DNA of 38,572 nucleotides, from contig JAATFC010000091.1 in assembly GCA_015655435.1 (NCBI GenBank), forward strand, positions 1 through 38,572. The letters run 5' to 3'. Below, piece by piece: positions 22,534-30,505 of this stretch. Within the stretch, counting starts at the first letter, position 1. Each line of letters starts with the position of its first letter. Made by a program: the position numbers and the translations under genes. The notes beneath the pieces are model-generated. The model was not told the DNA's origin and did not search any database. It saw only the letters and a list, made by a program, of their open reading frames with translations. This DNA is from Chitinophagales bacterium (GTDB lineage: Bacteria > Bacteroidota > Bacteroidia > Chitinophagales > Chitinophagaceae).

Positions 22534-23979
22534 TTATATAAAATACGCTTTCCCTTTTTCCACAAAAACGGCCATTTCTTCCTCGTTCCATTTTCCAAAA
22601 CCCAATCGCATCGCAATCCATTTACGAGACTGGTACAACAAACTATTTGGAATAATAATACCTTCATTTCCGTATTTTTTTGCAAAGGAAGATAGGTTGA
22701 AACCCCACTCAAAATTGAGCCAAAGTCCAAGTCCTGCTTTCGGAACTTCAAAATGTGTGTATTGACTCCAATCCCTGTGCAAAAGTTGACAAAGTTGATT
22801 GCGGCGTTCCAAATAACTCTTGGTATTTTTCTTGATGATACGCTGCAAACCTCCAGACTGCAAAGCAGATGCTACAATATGTTGTGCCAATCCAATATGA
22901 CCTGCACCAATATAAACCAGATATTTTCGGATTTCGTCCAATACGTTTTTGGGCGCGACTATGTAACCAATATTCCAGTCGGGGCGCATCACTTGCTCGA
23001 ATGAATGACTATAAACCACGACGCCTTCTGAATCTAACGCTGCCAAAGAGGGTAATTTGTTTTTCTGAAAATTAATCAAACTATCGGTTTCTTCTTCCAA
23101 TATAAAAAAACCATATTGGCTAGCCAGACGCAATAGTTCCAAGCGTTTTGCATAACTCAATATAGTCGTTGTAGGATAATGGTTTTGCGGCTCGACAAAA
23201 ACCATTCTTATAGTCTGTTTTTTACAAATTTCCTCCAACGCGCCCACATCAAAACCGTCCGATTCCATTGGGATAGTTTTCAATACGGCTCCGGTTTGTT
23301 GGATTGCCATATTAATAATATAGTTGCCCGGGTCAGCCACGATAACCACATCATCTTTTTTCAATAAAGCCAGTGTTATCAGCGCAATGTTCATCGCTTT
23401 ATTGGAGGTTATCAGTATTTGGTTTTCCGGCACGGAGATATGGTTGGTTTCGCTGATATATCGACTCAATATATGTTGCAAAAAAGAGGATGTATTTGTA
23501 TAGTTTTTTCCAAACACACCAGAAAATCCAATACCCAATTTTTCTCCCTCAAAAAGCCGTCCATCCGGATTCCCATCATCCAAAACATAATCGGAAATTT
23601 GCTTTCGCGATTCTATTTCCAATATTCGGTTGTGGGGAATCTGGAATTTAGCTTTTTGGGGGAATCCGTTTTTTTCATCTATTGAAGACTGCAATGAACT
23701 AAAAACAATATCGTGGTTGATAAACGTCCCTTTGTTTGGAATCATTATCACGATTCCCTGCAAAGCCAGTTCCTCATAAGTCGCCACTATCGTTTTGCGA
23801 TGCAACTGCAATGCCACCGACAATTGACGTGTCCCCGGTAACGCCGTTCCTGCTTTCAAAATCTCTCCACGCAAAAGCGTAGTTATCTGTTCTGCCAATT
23901 GCATATACACAGCTTTGGTATCTTGTCGATTGACAACAAGCGTATTGGACAGCACATCAATAACCGGACTACCTGACAT
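22534..23979 (-). CDS. MocR-type regulator (GntR-like HTH plus aminotransferase fold) with degenerate PLP site
   Basis: 481 residues from ATG at 23979; the 19-residue extension to a TTG at 24036 would crowd the divergent gene. Residues ~15-90 form a GntR-type winged helix (PGTRQLSVALQLHRKTIVATYEELALQGIVIMIPNKGTF); the rest has the fold type I aminotransferase framework of GabR/PdxR proteins, ending AMRLGFGKWNEEEM. The PLP site is changed: where the family has F-S-K before x6-R-x-GY, this protein has SFEQVMRPDWNIGY, so the Schiff-base Lys is Gln (residue 329) and the Arg is Asn; the E-D-D-Y-D motif reads EEETD. It therefore probably does not use PLP normally. Divergent from a TonB-dependent receptor, its most likely target. 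Confidence 0.88.
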   Translation of the reverse strand: MSGSPVIDVLSNTLVVNRQDTKAVYMQLAEQITTLLRGEILKAGTALPGTRQLSVALQLHRKTIVATYEELALQGIVIMIPNKGTFINHDIVFSSLQSSIDEKNGFPQKAKFQIPHNRILEIESRKQISDYVLDDGNPDGRLFEGEKLGIGFSGVFGKNYTNTSSFLQHILSRYISETNHISVPENQILITSNKAMNIALITLALLKKDDVVIVADPGNYIINMAIQQTGAVLKTIPMESDGFDVGALEEICKKQTIRMVFVEPQNHYPTTTILSYAKRLELLRLASQYGFFILEEETDSLINFQKNKLPSLAALDSEGVVVYSHSFEQVMRPDWNIGYIVAPKNVLDEIRKYLVYIGAGHIGLAQHIVASALQSGGLQRIIKKNTKSYLERRNQLCQLLHRDWSQYTHFEVPKAGLGLWLNFEWGFNLSSFAKKYGNEGIIIPNSLLYQSRKWIAMRLGFGKWNEEEMAVFVEKGKAYFI

Positions 23980-24017
23980 ATTAACAACTGGTACATTTAT
24001 ACCATCCGGCAAGATAA

Positions 24018-24025
24018 TATTTTTG
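24018..24025 (+). promoter_or_regulatory. -7 box for the TonB-dependent receptor
   Basis: TATTTTTG matches TAnnTTTG and lies 29 nt before the ATG at 24055, within the 75-bp divergent spacer. No TTG at the -33 position, which would suit a promoter needing an activator such as the neighbouring MocR protein (inference). Confidence 0.4.
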
Positions 24026-24054
24026 TACCAGAACAAACATTACGAACAAACTCA

Positions 24055-25917
24055 ATGAAAAAAACAGTATTATTTTCAGCCCTTTTACTCGCAGGTTTTT
24101 ATGCGCAAGCACAGATGGAAGGTTCCACATTAGACTCAGTCGTCGTAAAAGAAAACCGTCTACTCTACACCGCCAAAGAACAAAACCGCAATATCCGAAT
24201 CATTACTAAAGAGCAAATCGATGCATTGCCCATCCGCTCGGTCAATGAAGTATTGAGCTATGTCGCAGGTATCGATTTTCGCCAGCGTGGTCCAGGCGGA
24301 GCGCAGGCAGACGTATCTATCGACGGTGGCACTTTTGACCAGACATTGGTTTTGATTAATGGAATCCGAATGACCGATCCGCAATCAGGTCACAATATGA
24401 TGAACCTGCCGATAGCATTAGACGTCATTGATCACATTGAAATATTGAGAGGCTCGGCTGCTCGTATTTATGGTATCAACGCACTGACTGGCGCTATCAA
24501 TTTCGTTACGAAAACACCACAAAAGGACGGGCTTATCGTTACAGGATATGCCGGCAGCAATTTCAAAAAAAGTGAAACGTATGACAACAACTATAACAAT
24601 TGGGGCGCAAGATTAACACTGGCAAAAGTTTCAGGCAAAACGAGCCACCTTTTGTCTTTTTCGCATGACTTGGGAAACGGATTTCGTTACAATACGGCAC
24701 TCAATAACAGCAAAGCATTTTATCAAGGAAAATTTTACACAAAAGACAAAGACTATTTCGATGTATTGGGTGGCTATACTTACAACAAGTTCGGAGCAAA
24801 TGGATTTTACGCAGCACCCGGCGATAAAAATTCAGGCGAAAAAGTAGCCACGGCAATGGCTTCCGTCGGCTATCACGCAACTATAAACCCAAACTGGACA
24901 ATGGCTCCACGCCTCAGCTATCATTTCACGGAAGACGATTATCGCTATATAGTCAATCCATTGACGGCGCGCAACCTACACAAAACACATATCGTCAATC
25001 TTGAATGGAACAATACGGTACACACAACTACGGGCGATATTGGATTTGGATTGGAAGCGAGAAACGAACATATCATAAGTTCCAATCTGGGTAATCACAA
25101 CCGCTACAACTACGGGCTTTCCGGAGAATATCGATTTACCAATCTAGGTAGATTTTCCTTGAACGCAGGAGCTTACCTCAACTACAATACAGAGTATGGT
25201 TGGCAGTTATTTCCCGGATTGGATGCAGGATATTTATTGGCAAAAAATCTGAAATGGTTTGTCAATGTCGGAACAGGTCAACGCCTGCCAACATACACAG
25301 ACTTGTACTACAAAGGACCGTCCAATATTGGCAATGCAAACCTAGTTCCGGAAAATGCTCGGTACGCCGAGTCTGGACTTAAATACAACTATAAGAATTT
25401 CAGTGCGACCACTAGTTATTTTTATAGAAGAGTCAACCATTTCATTGACTGGACTAAAGCAAGTGTTACAGACCCATGGCAACCCAACAATTTCCAACGT
25501 ATCAATATGCAGGGATTGACAGTGGCGATGGATTATAAAATAAAAGGAACGGATAATAGTTTGTTTTCCAATACGCTTTTTGGAATCTCCTATACCAATC
25601 TGCAACCGAAGATAAAGGGATCGTCATCGTCCAATACGATTTCCTTGTATTCCATCAATAGTCTGCGTGACCAACTAGTAACGACTATCAGTTCGGATAT
25701 TTTTCAAAAGCTGAACATCAGCGTTGCAGGACGTTACCAAAAACGTATCAACTATAAGAAATATTTTCTTCTGGACGCAAGGGCAAGCTACAAGTTCCTC
25801 AATAAATTACGTTTTTATATTGACGCGACCAACGTGGGTAATATCACTTATATAGAAGCTGCAGCCGCACCACTTCCAGGAAAATGGTACACAGCAGGAC
25901 TGCAGTTGACATTATAA
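24055..25917 (+). CDS. TonB-dependent receptor (BtuB/vitamin-receptor size)
   Basis: 620 residues, a short receptor without the N-terminal carboxypeptidase-like domain seen in SusC proteins. Signal peptide MKKTVLFSALLLAGFYAQAQ; a TonB-box-like segment DSVVVKENR; a plug domain with NEVLSYVAGIDFRQRG, DVSIDGGTFDQTLVLINGIRMTDPQSGH and IDHIEILRGSAARIYGINALTGAINFVTK; then a ~22-strand barrel ending TYIEAAAAPLPGKWYTAGLQLTL with an aromatic-containing last strand. It imports a ligand across the outer membrane with TonB energy. Size and plug resemble BtuB-like receptors, but the ligand is not readable; no riboswitch was recognised upstream. Divergent from the MocR gene; own terminator. Confidence 0.93.
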   Translation: MKKTVLFSALLLAGFYAQAQMEGSTLDSVVVKENRLLYTAKEQNRNIRIITKEQIDALPIRSVNEVLSYVAGIDFRQRGPGGAQADVSIDGGTFDQTLVLINGIRMTDPQSGHNMMNLPIALDVIDHIEILRGSAARIYGINALTGAINFVTKTPQKDGLIVTGYAGSNFKKSETYDNNYNNWGARLTLAKVSGKTSHLLSFSHDLGNGFRYNTALNNSKAFYQGKFYTKDKDYFDVLGGYTYNKFGANGFYAAPGDKNSGEKVATAMASVGYHATINPNWTMAPRLSYHFTEDDYRYIVNPLTARNLHKTHIVNLEWNNTVHTTTGDIGFGLEARNEHIISSNLGNHNRYNYGLSGEYRFTNLGRFSLNAGAYLNYNTEYGWQLFPGLDAGYLLAKNLKWFVNVGTGQRLPTYTDLYYKGPSNIGNANLVPENARYAESGLKYNYKNFSATTSYFYRRVNHFIDWTKASVTDPWQPNNFQRINMQGLTVAMDYKIKGTDNSLFSNTLFGISYTNLQPKIKGSSSSNTISLYSINSLRDQLVTTISSDIFQKLNISVAGRYQKRINYKKYFLLDARASYKFLNKLRFYIDATNVGNITYIEAAAAPLPGKWYTAGLQLTL

Positions 25918-25980
25918 AAGAATTTACATCCCCTAACTAACCTAGTGGTTCAAATACGAGTTTTATCTATGCTTTTCAAT

Positions 25981-26010
25981 GGCGCGGCTTTCTAGCTGCG
26001 CCTATTTTTT
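25981..26010 (+). terminator. Intrinsic terminator of the TonB-dependent receptor
   Basis: GGCGCGGC-TTTCTA-GCTGCGCC (8-bp stem with one G-T wobble) followed by TATTTTTT, 63 nt after the receptor stop. Confidence 0.75.
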
Positions 26011-26073
26011 ATAGGCACCTCTCCTAAAATAATTTCGGATTTATTTATAATTTAGAGCCTCAATAGAATCTTC

Positions 26074-26757
26074 ATGACCAACGTTTATTTCATTTCCGGT
26101 ATGGGTGCAAGCTGCAATGTTTTTGATGGTTTGCAGTTACCGAACCAATACCAAAAATGCTACATCGAATGGAAACTTCAGGAACAAAACGAGACTTTGG
26201 AAAACTATACAAAAAGGATGATGACGGATATTGACACTACGCAACCTTTTATATTGGTTGGCTATTCTTTTGGCGGGGTTATCATTCAGGAAATGAGCAA
26301 ATATATCGCTCCGCAAAAAACAATTTTATTAGCAAGTATAAAGAACGAAAATCAAAAACCATTTTCTTATTCGATTGGAAAAACTATCAGGATAGAAAAA
26401 CTTATAAAACCTTGGTTATTCAACGACAACCTGATTTCCTGGTTTTTCAATCGTTTTGTCTACAAGACAGAAAAGAAAATCAACTTGAAAGAATTTCTTC
26501 CGCAACTCAACGCATCTTATATGCGCTGGGCAATCCACACCATATTGCACTGGCGACCGACTATAAAAATTCAGAAACTATATCAGATACACGGAACAAA
26601 AGACCATACGATTCCCTACATAAGAATCAACAGGACTTATATTGGCAATCATATTGATTTATTCACCATTGAAAATGCGGGTCATCTGCTGGTATTCGAA
26701 AAACCAAATGAAGTTTCTGCAGTATTGAGAAATATTTTGGAAAAAAGAATAGATTGA
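26074..26757 (+). CDS. Alpha/beta-fold hydrolase
   Basis: 227 residues. The fold opens with YFISGMGASCNVF. The nucleophile elbow is ILVGYSFGGVIIQEM (Ser in G-Y-S-F-G-G), the acid is likely the Asp in HGTKDHTIPYI, and the His is in IENAGHLLVFEKP, in the right order and spacing for a catalytic triad. A basic, hydrophobic cap region (RIEKLIKPWLFNDNLISWFFNRF) lies between. No signal peptide, so cytoplasmic. The substrate is unknown; carboxylesterase, thioesterase or lipase-type activity are all possible. It is monocistronic between two terminated units. Confidence 0.88.
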   Translation: MTNVYFISGMGASCNVFDGLQLPNQYQKCYIEWKLQEQNETLENYTKRMMTDIDTTQPFILVGYSFGGVIIQEMSKYIAPQKTILLASIKNENQKPFSYSIGKTIRIEKLIKPWLFNDNLISWFFNRFVYKTEKKINLKEFLPQLNASYMRWAIHTILHWRPTIKIQKLYQIHGTKDHTIPYIRINRTYIGNHIDLFTIENAGHLLVFEKPNEVSAVLRNILEKRID

Positions 26758-26808
26758 ATGTACGTACTCTAGAATTATAACTCCACTATAAAATATCGTC
26801 AACCAATG

Positions 26809-27906
26809 CTATCTAAACCCAACGCCTTTCGCCAAAGGTTTAAACCTAAAAATATAGAATGGTGCTTTTGTCAAATTTTTTCCGTTATTGAAAACCGCAC
26901 CCAGATGGACTTGTGCTGCCGAAACATACACATAACCGTCAGCAACATTGTAACTAACACCATCCGGCCAAAGCAAATTTTCGTCAGAAAATATATGATG
27001 AACCGTTTTATCTTTCGCCAGAACAACCGCTACACTATTGGTTCCCATGGCGGTTAAATATAAATTTCCATCACTGTCAATGCTCAATCCACCGTTGTTG
27101 GGTTTGTCGGAATACGTTTCAATTTTCTTATCCAATTCAATTTCGCTTAAATTTTCATTCAGCAAATCAAGTATTCGCAATCGATAAATTTTACTTCCGT
27201 TCAAAGGAGCATAATACAACCATTCAAAATCTTTGTCAGCCGTAATTCCATCACAACCAACGAGCAAATTTTTGCCGTTAACTGCCAAAGGTTTTCCATC
27301 AATAACGGTTGGTAAATTTTCAGGTAAAGTACTGCGGTGACCTTCCAGCAATCTTCTCGTTTCCCCTGTTTTCATATCAACAATAATCAAACTTGCTGTG
27401 CTGCCATCTCCACCGTTTCCAATGCCTTCATCGGCAATCACAAAAGCACCGTGTTTGGTATCCACTACCATATCATTGGGCTGAGATGTAGGAACAACGG
27501 CAGTTTCTGGCAAATAGTAAATTCGCGCCAACTTATCTGTTTTGGTATTCCAACCGACAATTTTTGGCGTAATAGGATTTCTTTGTCCCATGTCCAACAT
27601 CCAAACAATTCCGTTTTTATCGTTTCTAATTCCCAAAACATTGCTCAAATAATGATCGTCCGTTTCTCGTGGCGTGTTCCATGCTTCGTTCGGAAATGGT
27701 TTAGTTGTTTTCGTTTTGGCATCGTATTTTACCACTCTGAATTTTGGATTGAAAAACGGATGATGACTATACACCAAATCGCCCTGATGTGTGAACGCAA
27801 TATTTCCTACAGATTGCTCAACAGTTGCAAAAACTTCATGCTTCACGTTTTGAGCGAAACTGCTAAAGCTCAAAAAAACACTTATGGTCCAGAGTAAATT
27901 TTTCAT
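26809..27906 (-). CDS. Major royal jelly / yellow-related beta-propeller protein
   Basis: 365 residues from ATG at 27906 (10 nt after the nitroreductase stop); an upstream start at 27942 would overlap that gene. Signal peptide MKNLLWTISVFLSFSSFAQ, so periplasmic or secreted. The body is a propeller with MRJP/yellow features: GIVWMLDMGQRNPITPKIVGWN, QPNDMVVDTKHGAFVIADEG, ASLIIVDMKTGETRRLLEGH, KDFEWLYYAPLNGSKIYRLR, NNGGLSIDSDGNLYLTAMGTNSVAV and LLWPDGVSYNVADGYVYVS. Related SMP-30/gluconolactonase-like propellers are an alternative. Bacterial members are of unknown activity. Probably co-transcribed with the nitroreductase, thus under the HxlR-type control described at 28534-28609. Confidence 0.82.
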   Translation of the reverse strand: MKNLLWTISVFLSFSSFAQNVKHEVFATVEQSVGNIAFTHQGDLVYSHHPFFNPKFRVVKYDAKTKTTKPFPNEAWNTPRETDDHYLSNVLGIRNDKNGIVWMLDMGQRNPITPKIVGWNTKTDKLARIYYLPETAVVPTSQPNDMVVDTKHGAFVIADEGIGNGGDGSTASLIIVDMKTGETRRLLEGHRSTLPENLPTVIDGKPLAVNGKNLLVGCDGITADKDFEWLYYAPLNGSKIYRLRILDLLNENLSEIELDKKIETYSDKPNNGGLSIDSDGNLYLTAMGTNSVAVVLAKDKTVHHIFSDENLLWPDGVSYNVADGYVYVSAAQVHLGAVFNNGKNLTKAPFYIFRFKPLAKGVGFR

Positions 27907-27916
27907 AATTGAATGT

Positions 27917-28522
27917 TTAAATGGAGTGAATAATGTTTTCAATCGGTAAACGAAATTTGGGTTTTATGGATGGTTGATTGGCATCCTCCGCATCTCTGTA
28001 ACCCAGTGCCACAGCAAACAAAGTTTTGTAGTCTTTCAGTTGTAGAATCGTGTCGTATTCATCATTTTTAATGCCTTCCATCGGACTCGAATCTATTTTC
28101 AAACTGGCACAAGCCGAAAGAAAAAAGCCAAGCGAAAGATAAACCTGATGTTGCAACCATGACTTGATTTCTGCTTTGGACAAGGGTTTCAGAAAATTAT
28201 TATAATAGTTAACAGAACCTTCAGGTAAGTTTTGATGGATTTGTTCTTCAAAATTTTCAACTTTATCAATTACGGCAAACACCACCAAATGACTTGCATC
28301 ATTAATTTTTTGTTCATTGAAATAAGAAACACTTGCTAATTCTTGTTTTACTTTTTCATCCGAAACAAAGAAAAACTTCCAAGGCTGACTGTTTATGGAT
28401 GACGGACTTAAACGAATGATTCCTTTTAATTGTTCAATCTCCTCATCCGATATTTTTTTGTTTGGATTGTATTTTTTTGTCGTGTATCGGTTGTTTGCAA
28501 GTGTTTGAAAATTCATATTCAT
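27917..28522 (-). CDS. NfsB-like nitroreductase
   Basis: 201 residues, an FMN-dependent NAD(P)H oxidoreductase of the nitroreductase family that reduces quinones or nitro compounds. Typical: FQTLANNRYTTKKYNP (FMN-phosphate Arg/Lys), LSPSSINSQPWKFFFV (FMN-binding block), HQVYLSLGFFLSACASLKIDSSPMEG (FMN-binding Pro-Met-Glu-Gly) and LFAVALGYRDAED with a basic residue near the C-terminus. It is divergent from an HxlR-type regulator, the arrangement of the B. subtilis hypR-hypO (regulator-nitroreductase) pair. The first ATG (28522) and the one 6 nt later (28516) are equally possible starts. Confidence 0.93.
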   Translation of the reverse strand: MNMNFQTLANNRYTTKKYNPNKKISDEEIEQLKGIIRLSPSSINSQPWKFFFVSDEKVKQELASVSYFNEQKINDASHLVVFAVIDKVENFEEQIHQNLPEGSVNYYNNFLKPLSKAEIKSWLQHQVYLSLGFFLSACASLKIDSSPMEGIKNDEYDTILQLKDYKTLFAVALGYRDAEDANQPSIKPKFRLPIENIIHSI

Positions 28523-28552
28523 AAAATTTAATTTATACTATACTATTTATTG

Positions 28553-28583
28553 TTGCAAAATTAAGTATAGTAAATTATCTTTG
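28553..28583 (+). promoter_or_regulatory. HxlR gene promoter (TTG-N20-TATCTTTG)
   Basis: TTG 28553-28555, 20 nt, TATCTTTG 28576-28583. Predicted start about 28590, 22 nt before the ATG at 28612. Confidence 0.75.
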
Positions 28584-28586
28584 CAA
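28556..28586 (-). promoter_or_regulatory. Nitroreductase promoter (TTG-N20-TAATTTTG), overlapping the divergent promoter
   Basis: On the minus strand TTG (28586-28584), 20 nt, TAATTTTG (28563-28556). It overlaps the plus-strand promoter almost completely, each -33 box abutting the other's -7 box. Predicted start about 28549, 27 nt before the ATG at 28522. Confidence 0.75.
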
Positions 28587-28611
28587 TAACGGTCAAAAAT
28601 GATAGTATAAA

Positions 28612-28959
28612 ATGTATTGTATAGACAACAAACAATATCCTTGCAGCACCAGCCTGACGATGAAGTTTATCGGTGGGAAATGGAAAGCCGTAATTCTGAT
28701 TCATCTTATCGAAAAAAAGCGATACAATGAATTGCGAAAAGAACTTCCGATGGTTACGGAACGCACTATCAGCCTGCAATTGAAAGAGTTGGAAGAAGAC
28801 GGATTGATAAAAAGAACCGTGTTCACCAGCAAGCCACCTTTGAAAGTCGAATATGAACTCACAAAGTTCGGACAGACACTTGTGCCGCTGCTAAAATCCA
28901 TTGCTCAGTGGGGAAAAGACACAGCGAAAATCAATAAGACGATCAGCTTTATAGAATAA
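28612..28959 (+). CDS. HxlR/DUF24-family winged-helix regulator
   Basis: 115 residues. Typical HxlR motifs: YPCSTSLTMKFIGGKWKAVILIHL, KRYNELRKELPMVTERTISLQLKELEEDGLIKR (recognition helix and wing) and KVEYELTKFGQTLVPLLKSIAQWG. The Cys before the first helix (Cys11) is the redox-active Cys of YodB/HypR/QsrR-type members, which respond to quinones and disulfide stress through it. It is divergent from a nitroreductase with overlapping promoters, so it most likely represses or activates that gene and itself. Effector inferred, not shown. Confidence 0.93.
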   Translation: MYCIDNKQYPCSTSLTMKFIGGKWKAVILIHLIEKKRYNELRKELPMVTERTISLQLKELEEDGLIKRTVFTSKPPLKVEYELTKFGQTLVPLLKSIAQWGKDTAKINKTISFIE

Positions 28960-29029
28960 AGCGGCACATTGTCCTATTCATTTTGAGAATAAGTGTATCT
29001 GTATAGTTTAGAATTTATAGGAATATATC

Positions 29030-30004
29030 TTATGCCTTTTGGTCCAATATCTTTTTTATCTGTTTGACATCTTCCCATAGTTCGGGAATGCGTTTTTGCC
29101 AAACGAGTTCGCGTCTTTTGACTTGCGCATCTTCCGCAGGATAACCGAAATATACTTTGTCGCCTTTCAAGGAAGACGGAACACCACTTTGTGCAAGCAC
29201 TTGCGTATTGGCACCAATAGTCAAGGTTTTGCTTACGCCAACCTGTCCCCAGAGACAAACACCGTCTTCTATAGTAGTCGCTCCGGCAATGCCGACTTGC
29301 GCTGCGAATAAACAGTTTTTGCCAATCGTATTGTCGTGGCCAATATGGACTAGGTTGTCGATTTTAGTACCTTTTCCGATAACTGTCGATGCTGTAACTC
29401 CTCGGTCAATAGTGCAATTGCAACCAATCTCCACATCATCTTCAATCACCACATTACCACAGCTCTGCATCCGACGGTACCAAACTTCGCGGTCTTTTTT
29501 GGTATTATAGTAGAATGCGTCACCACCAATAACAGTTCCGGATTGTATGACCACATTGTCTCCGATTTCTGTATAGTCCAATATCGTTACGTTAGGAAAT
29601 ATTCGGCAGTTTTTGCCAATCTTCACATCGGTTCCGACAAAAACGCCCGGCATCACAATCGTGCCTTCTCCAATAATCGCTTTTTCATTAATCATTTTGT
29701 CAGCGGGCGCGAACGGACGAAAATGGTCAACAATTTTCAGATAAGCTTCAAATGGGTTTTCGGTTACAATCAATGTTTTTCCTTGCGGAACTTGCACTTC
29801 TGAAGTATTGATAATGATATGTGTCGCTGCACTATTCAGACAAGTATCGTAATATTTTGGTGCGTCCACAAATACCAAATCGCCGGATTCCACTTTGTGC
29901 AATTCGTTGATACCTGTCGCCTGAGCATTTTCATCCCCGACAATCGTCGAAGCATTGACCAATTGCCCAATCCACTGGATAGTTACCGGAGCCGGAAATT
30001 TCAT
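29030..30004 (-). CDS. lpxD: UDP-3-O-(acyl)glucosamine N-acyltransferase
   Basis: 324 residues, close to the usual ~340. LpxD adds the N-linked hydroxyacyl chain from acyl-ACP to UDP-3-O-acylglucosamine, the third step of lipid A synthesis. The N-terminal uridine-binding domain is followed by a left-handed beta-helix of hexapeptide repeats ([37 protein letters not shown]). The catalytic His region reads [17 protein letters not shown]-terminal helix ([18 protein letters not shown]) follows. Minus strand, with the VOC and phosphopantetheinyl transferase genes upstream, but with its own -7 box. The usual Bacteroidota neighbours (lpxA/fabZ, lpxC) are not next to it. Confidence 0.95.
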   Translation of the reverse strand: MKFPAPVTIQWIGQLVNASTIVGDENAQATGINELHKVESGDLVFVDAPKYYDTCLNSAATHIIINTSEVQVPQGKTLIVTENPFEAYLKIVDHFRPFAPADKMINEKAIIGEGTIVMPGVFVGTDVKIGKNCRIFPNVTILDYTEIGDNVVIQSGTVIGGDAFYYNTKKDREVWYRRMQSCGNVVIEDDVEIGCNCTIDRGVTASTVIGKGTKIDNLVHIGHDNTIGKNCLFAAQVGIAGATTIEDGVCLWGQVGVSKTLTIGANTQVLAQSGVPSSLKGDKVYFGYPAEDAQVKRRELVWQKRIPELWEDVKQIKKILDQKA

Positions 30005-30027
30005 ATTGTTTTCCTTTTTATAACAAA

Positions 30028-30035
30028 CAAAGGTA
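30028..30035 (-). promoter_or_regulatory. -7 box for lpxD
   Basis: The minus strand reads TACCTTTG, 23 nt upstream of the lpxD ATG at 30004. No TTG at the expected -33 position. Confidence 0.5.
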
Positions 30036-30039
30036 ACTC

Positions 30040-30072
30040 GAATTATGAGTTATGAATTAGGAATTATGAGTT
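30040..30072. repeat. Direct repeat GAATTATGAGTT, two copies
   Basis: GAATTATGAGTT at 30040-30051 and 30061-30072, in the spacer upstream of lpxD. The first copy continues into AATTATGAGTTATGAA (30041-30056), which also occurs exactly at 1457-1472, in the dgt upstream spacer. Low-complexity spacer repeat family; no function evident. Confidence 0.55.
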
Positions 30073-30101
30073 GATTTGCAAATTGAAAGTTACTTTTTTA
30101 G

Positions 30102-30461
30102 CTAGATTGATTGACCGAATGTCAATAGGTTACTATCGGGATCCAATAGGGAAAATTCCTTTTGTCCCCAAGGTTTTACCTGTAATGCTCCATTCGGATG
30201 GATGGCAACGCCACTATCTATCAAAGCTTGGTATAATGTATCAATATTGTCGGTTCGGATATAGACTTGTCCATAGTTTTCCTCCGGGACAAGTTCTTTA
30301 TATTGGAAAAAGTGTATTTCTATTTGGTCCTTTTTGAGCATTGTATATTGGTCAAAACCCGGAACGCCGCCAATTTCCTTAAATCCTAATTTGTCAATAT
30401 AAAAACGCTTAGTAGCAAGACTGTCTCGCATCGGTATTTTCGGATGGATTTGTGTTAGCAT
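30102..30461 (-). CDS. VOC-superfamily (glyoxalase/bleomycin-resistance-like) protein
   Basis: 119 residues from MLTQIHPKIPMRD at 30461; a longer reading from 30527 would overlap the upstream gene. One VOC unit: IPMRDSLATKRFYIDKLGFKEIG, YTMLKKDQIEIHFFQYKE, GQVYIRTDNIDTLYQAL, and the closing WGQKEFSLLDPDSNLLTFGQ, which has the second-half Glu (KEFSLLDPD) typical of these metal or ligand sites. Bleomycin-binding relatives have this shape and end, but actual substrate is unknown. It lies 44 nt downstream of the phosphopantetheinyl transferase gene on the same strand. Confidence 0.85.
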   Translation of the reverse strand: MLTQIHPKIPMRDSLATKRFYIDKLGFKEIGGVPGFDQYTMLKKDQIEIHFFQYKELVPEENYGQVYIRTDNIDTLYQALIDSGVAIHPNGALQVKPWGQKEFSLLDPDSNLLTFGQSI

Positions 30462-30505
30462 GAAAATCGGATTTATTAAGAAAAATATTGTTTTGCCACT
30501 ACGAT

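Larger units (their letters stand above)
28534..28609. promoter_or_regulatory. Repeated TAGTATA half-sites (probable HxlR operators)
   Basis: TATACTATACTA (28534-28545), AGTATAGT (28564-28571) and ATAGTATA (28602-28609) are versions of one motif in both orientations. ACTATACT at 28537-28544 and AGTATAGT at 28564-28571 form an inverted repeat. They cover the nitroreductase start region, the space between the two promoters, and the leader of the regulator gene, as expected of operators for a DUF24/HxlR protein. Confidence 0.6.

Noticed and set aside
22258-22765. Two plus-strand open frames in the ftsB-MocR spacer and the MocR 3' end
   Set aside because: They overlap the conserved MocR coding region or consist of low-complexity hairpin sequence; no protein-like pattern.
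23980-24036. Upstream TTG start for the MocR gene
   Set aside because: It would leave only 18 bp to the divergent receptor gene, and the added residues do not resemble the family N-terminus.
24026-24054. Possible cobalamin riboswitch before the TonB-dependent receptor
   Set aside because: The whole divergent spacer is 75 bp and the expected leader about 20 nt, too short for that element.
27907-27942. Upstream ATG for the royal-jelly-type gene
   Set aside because: It overlaps the nitroreductase end and spoils an otherwise clear signal peptide that begins at 27906.
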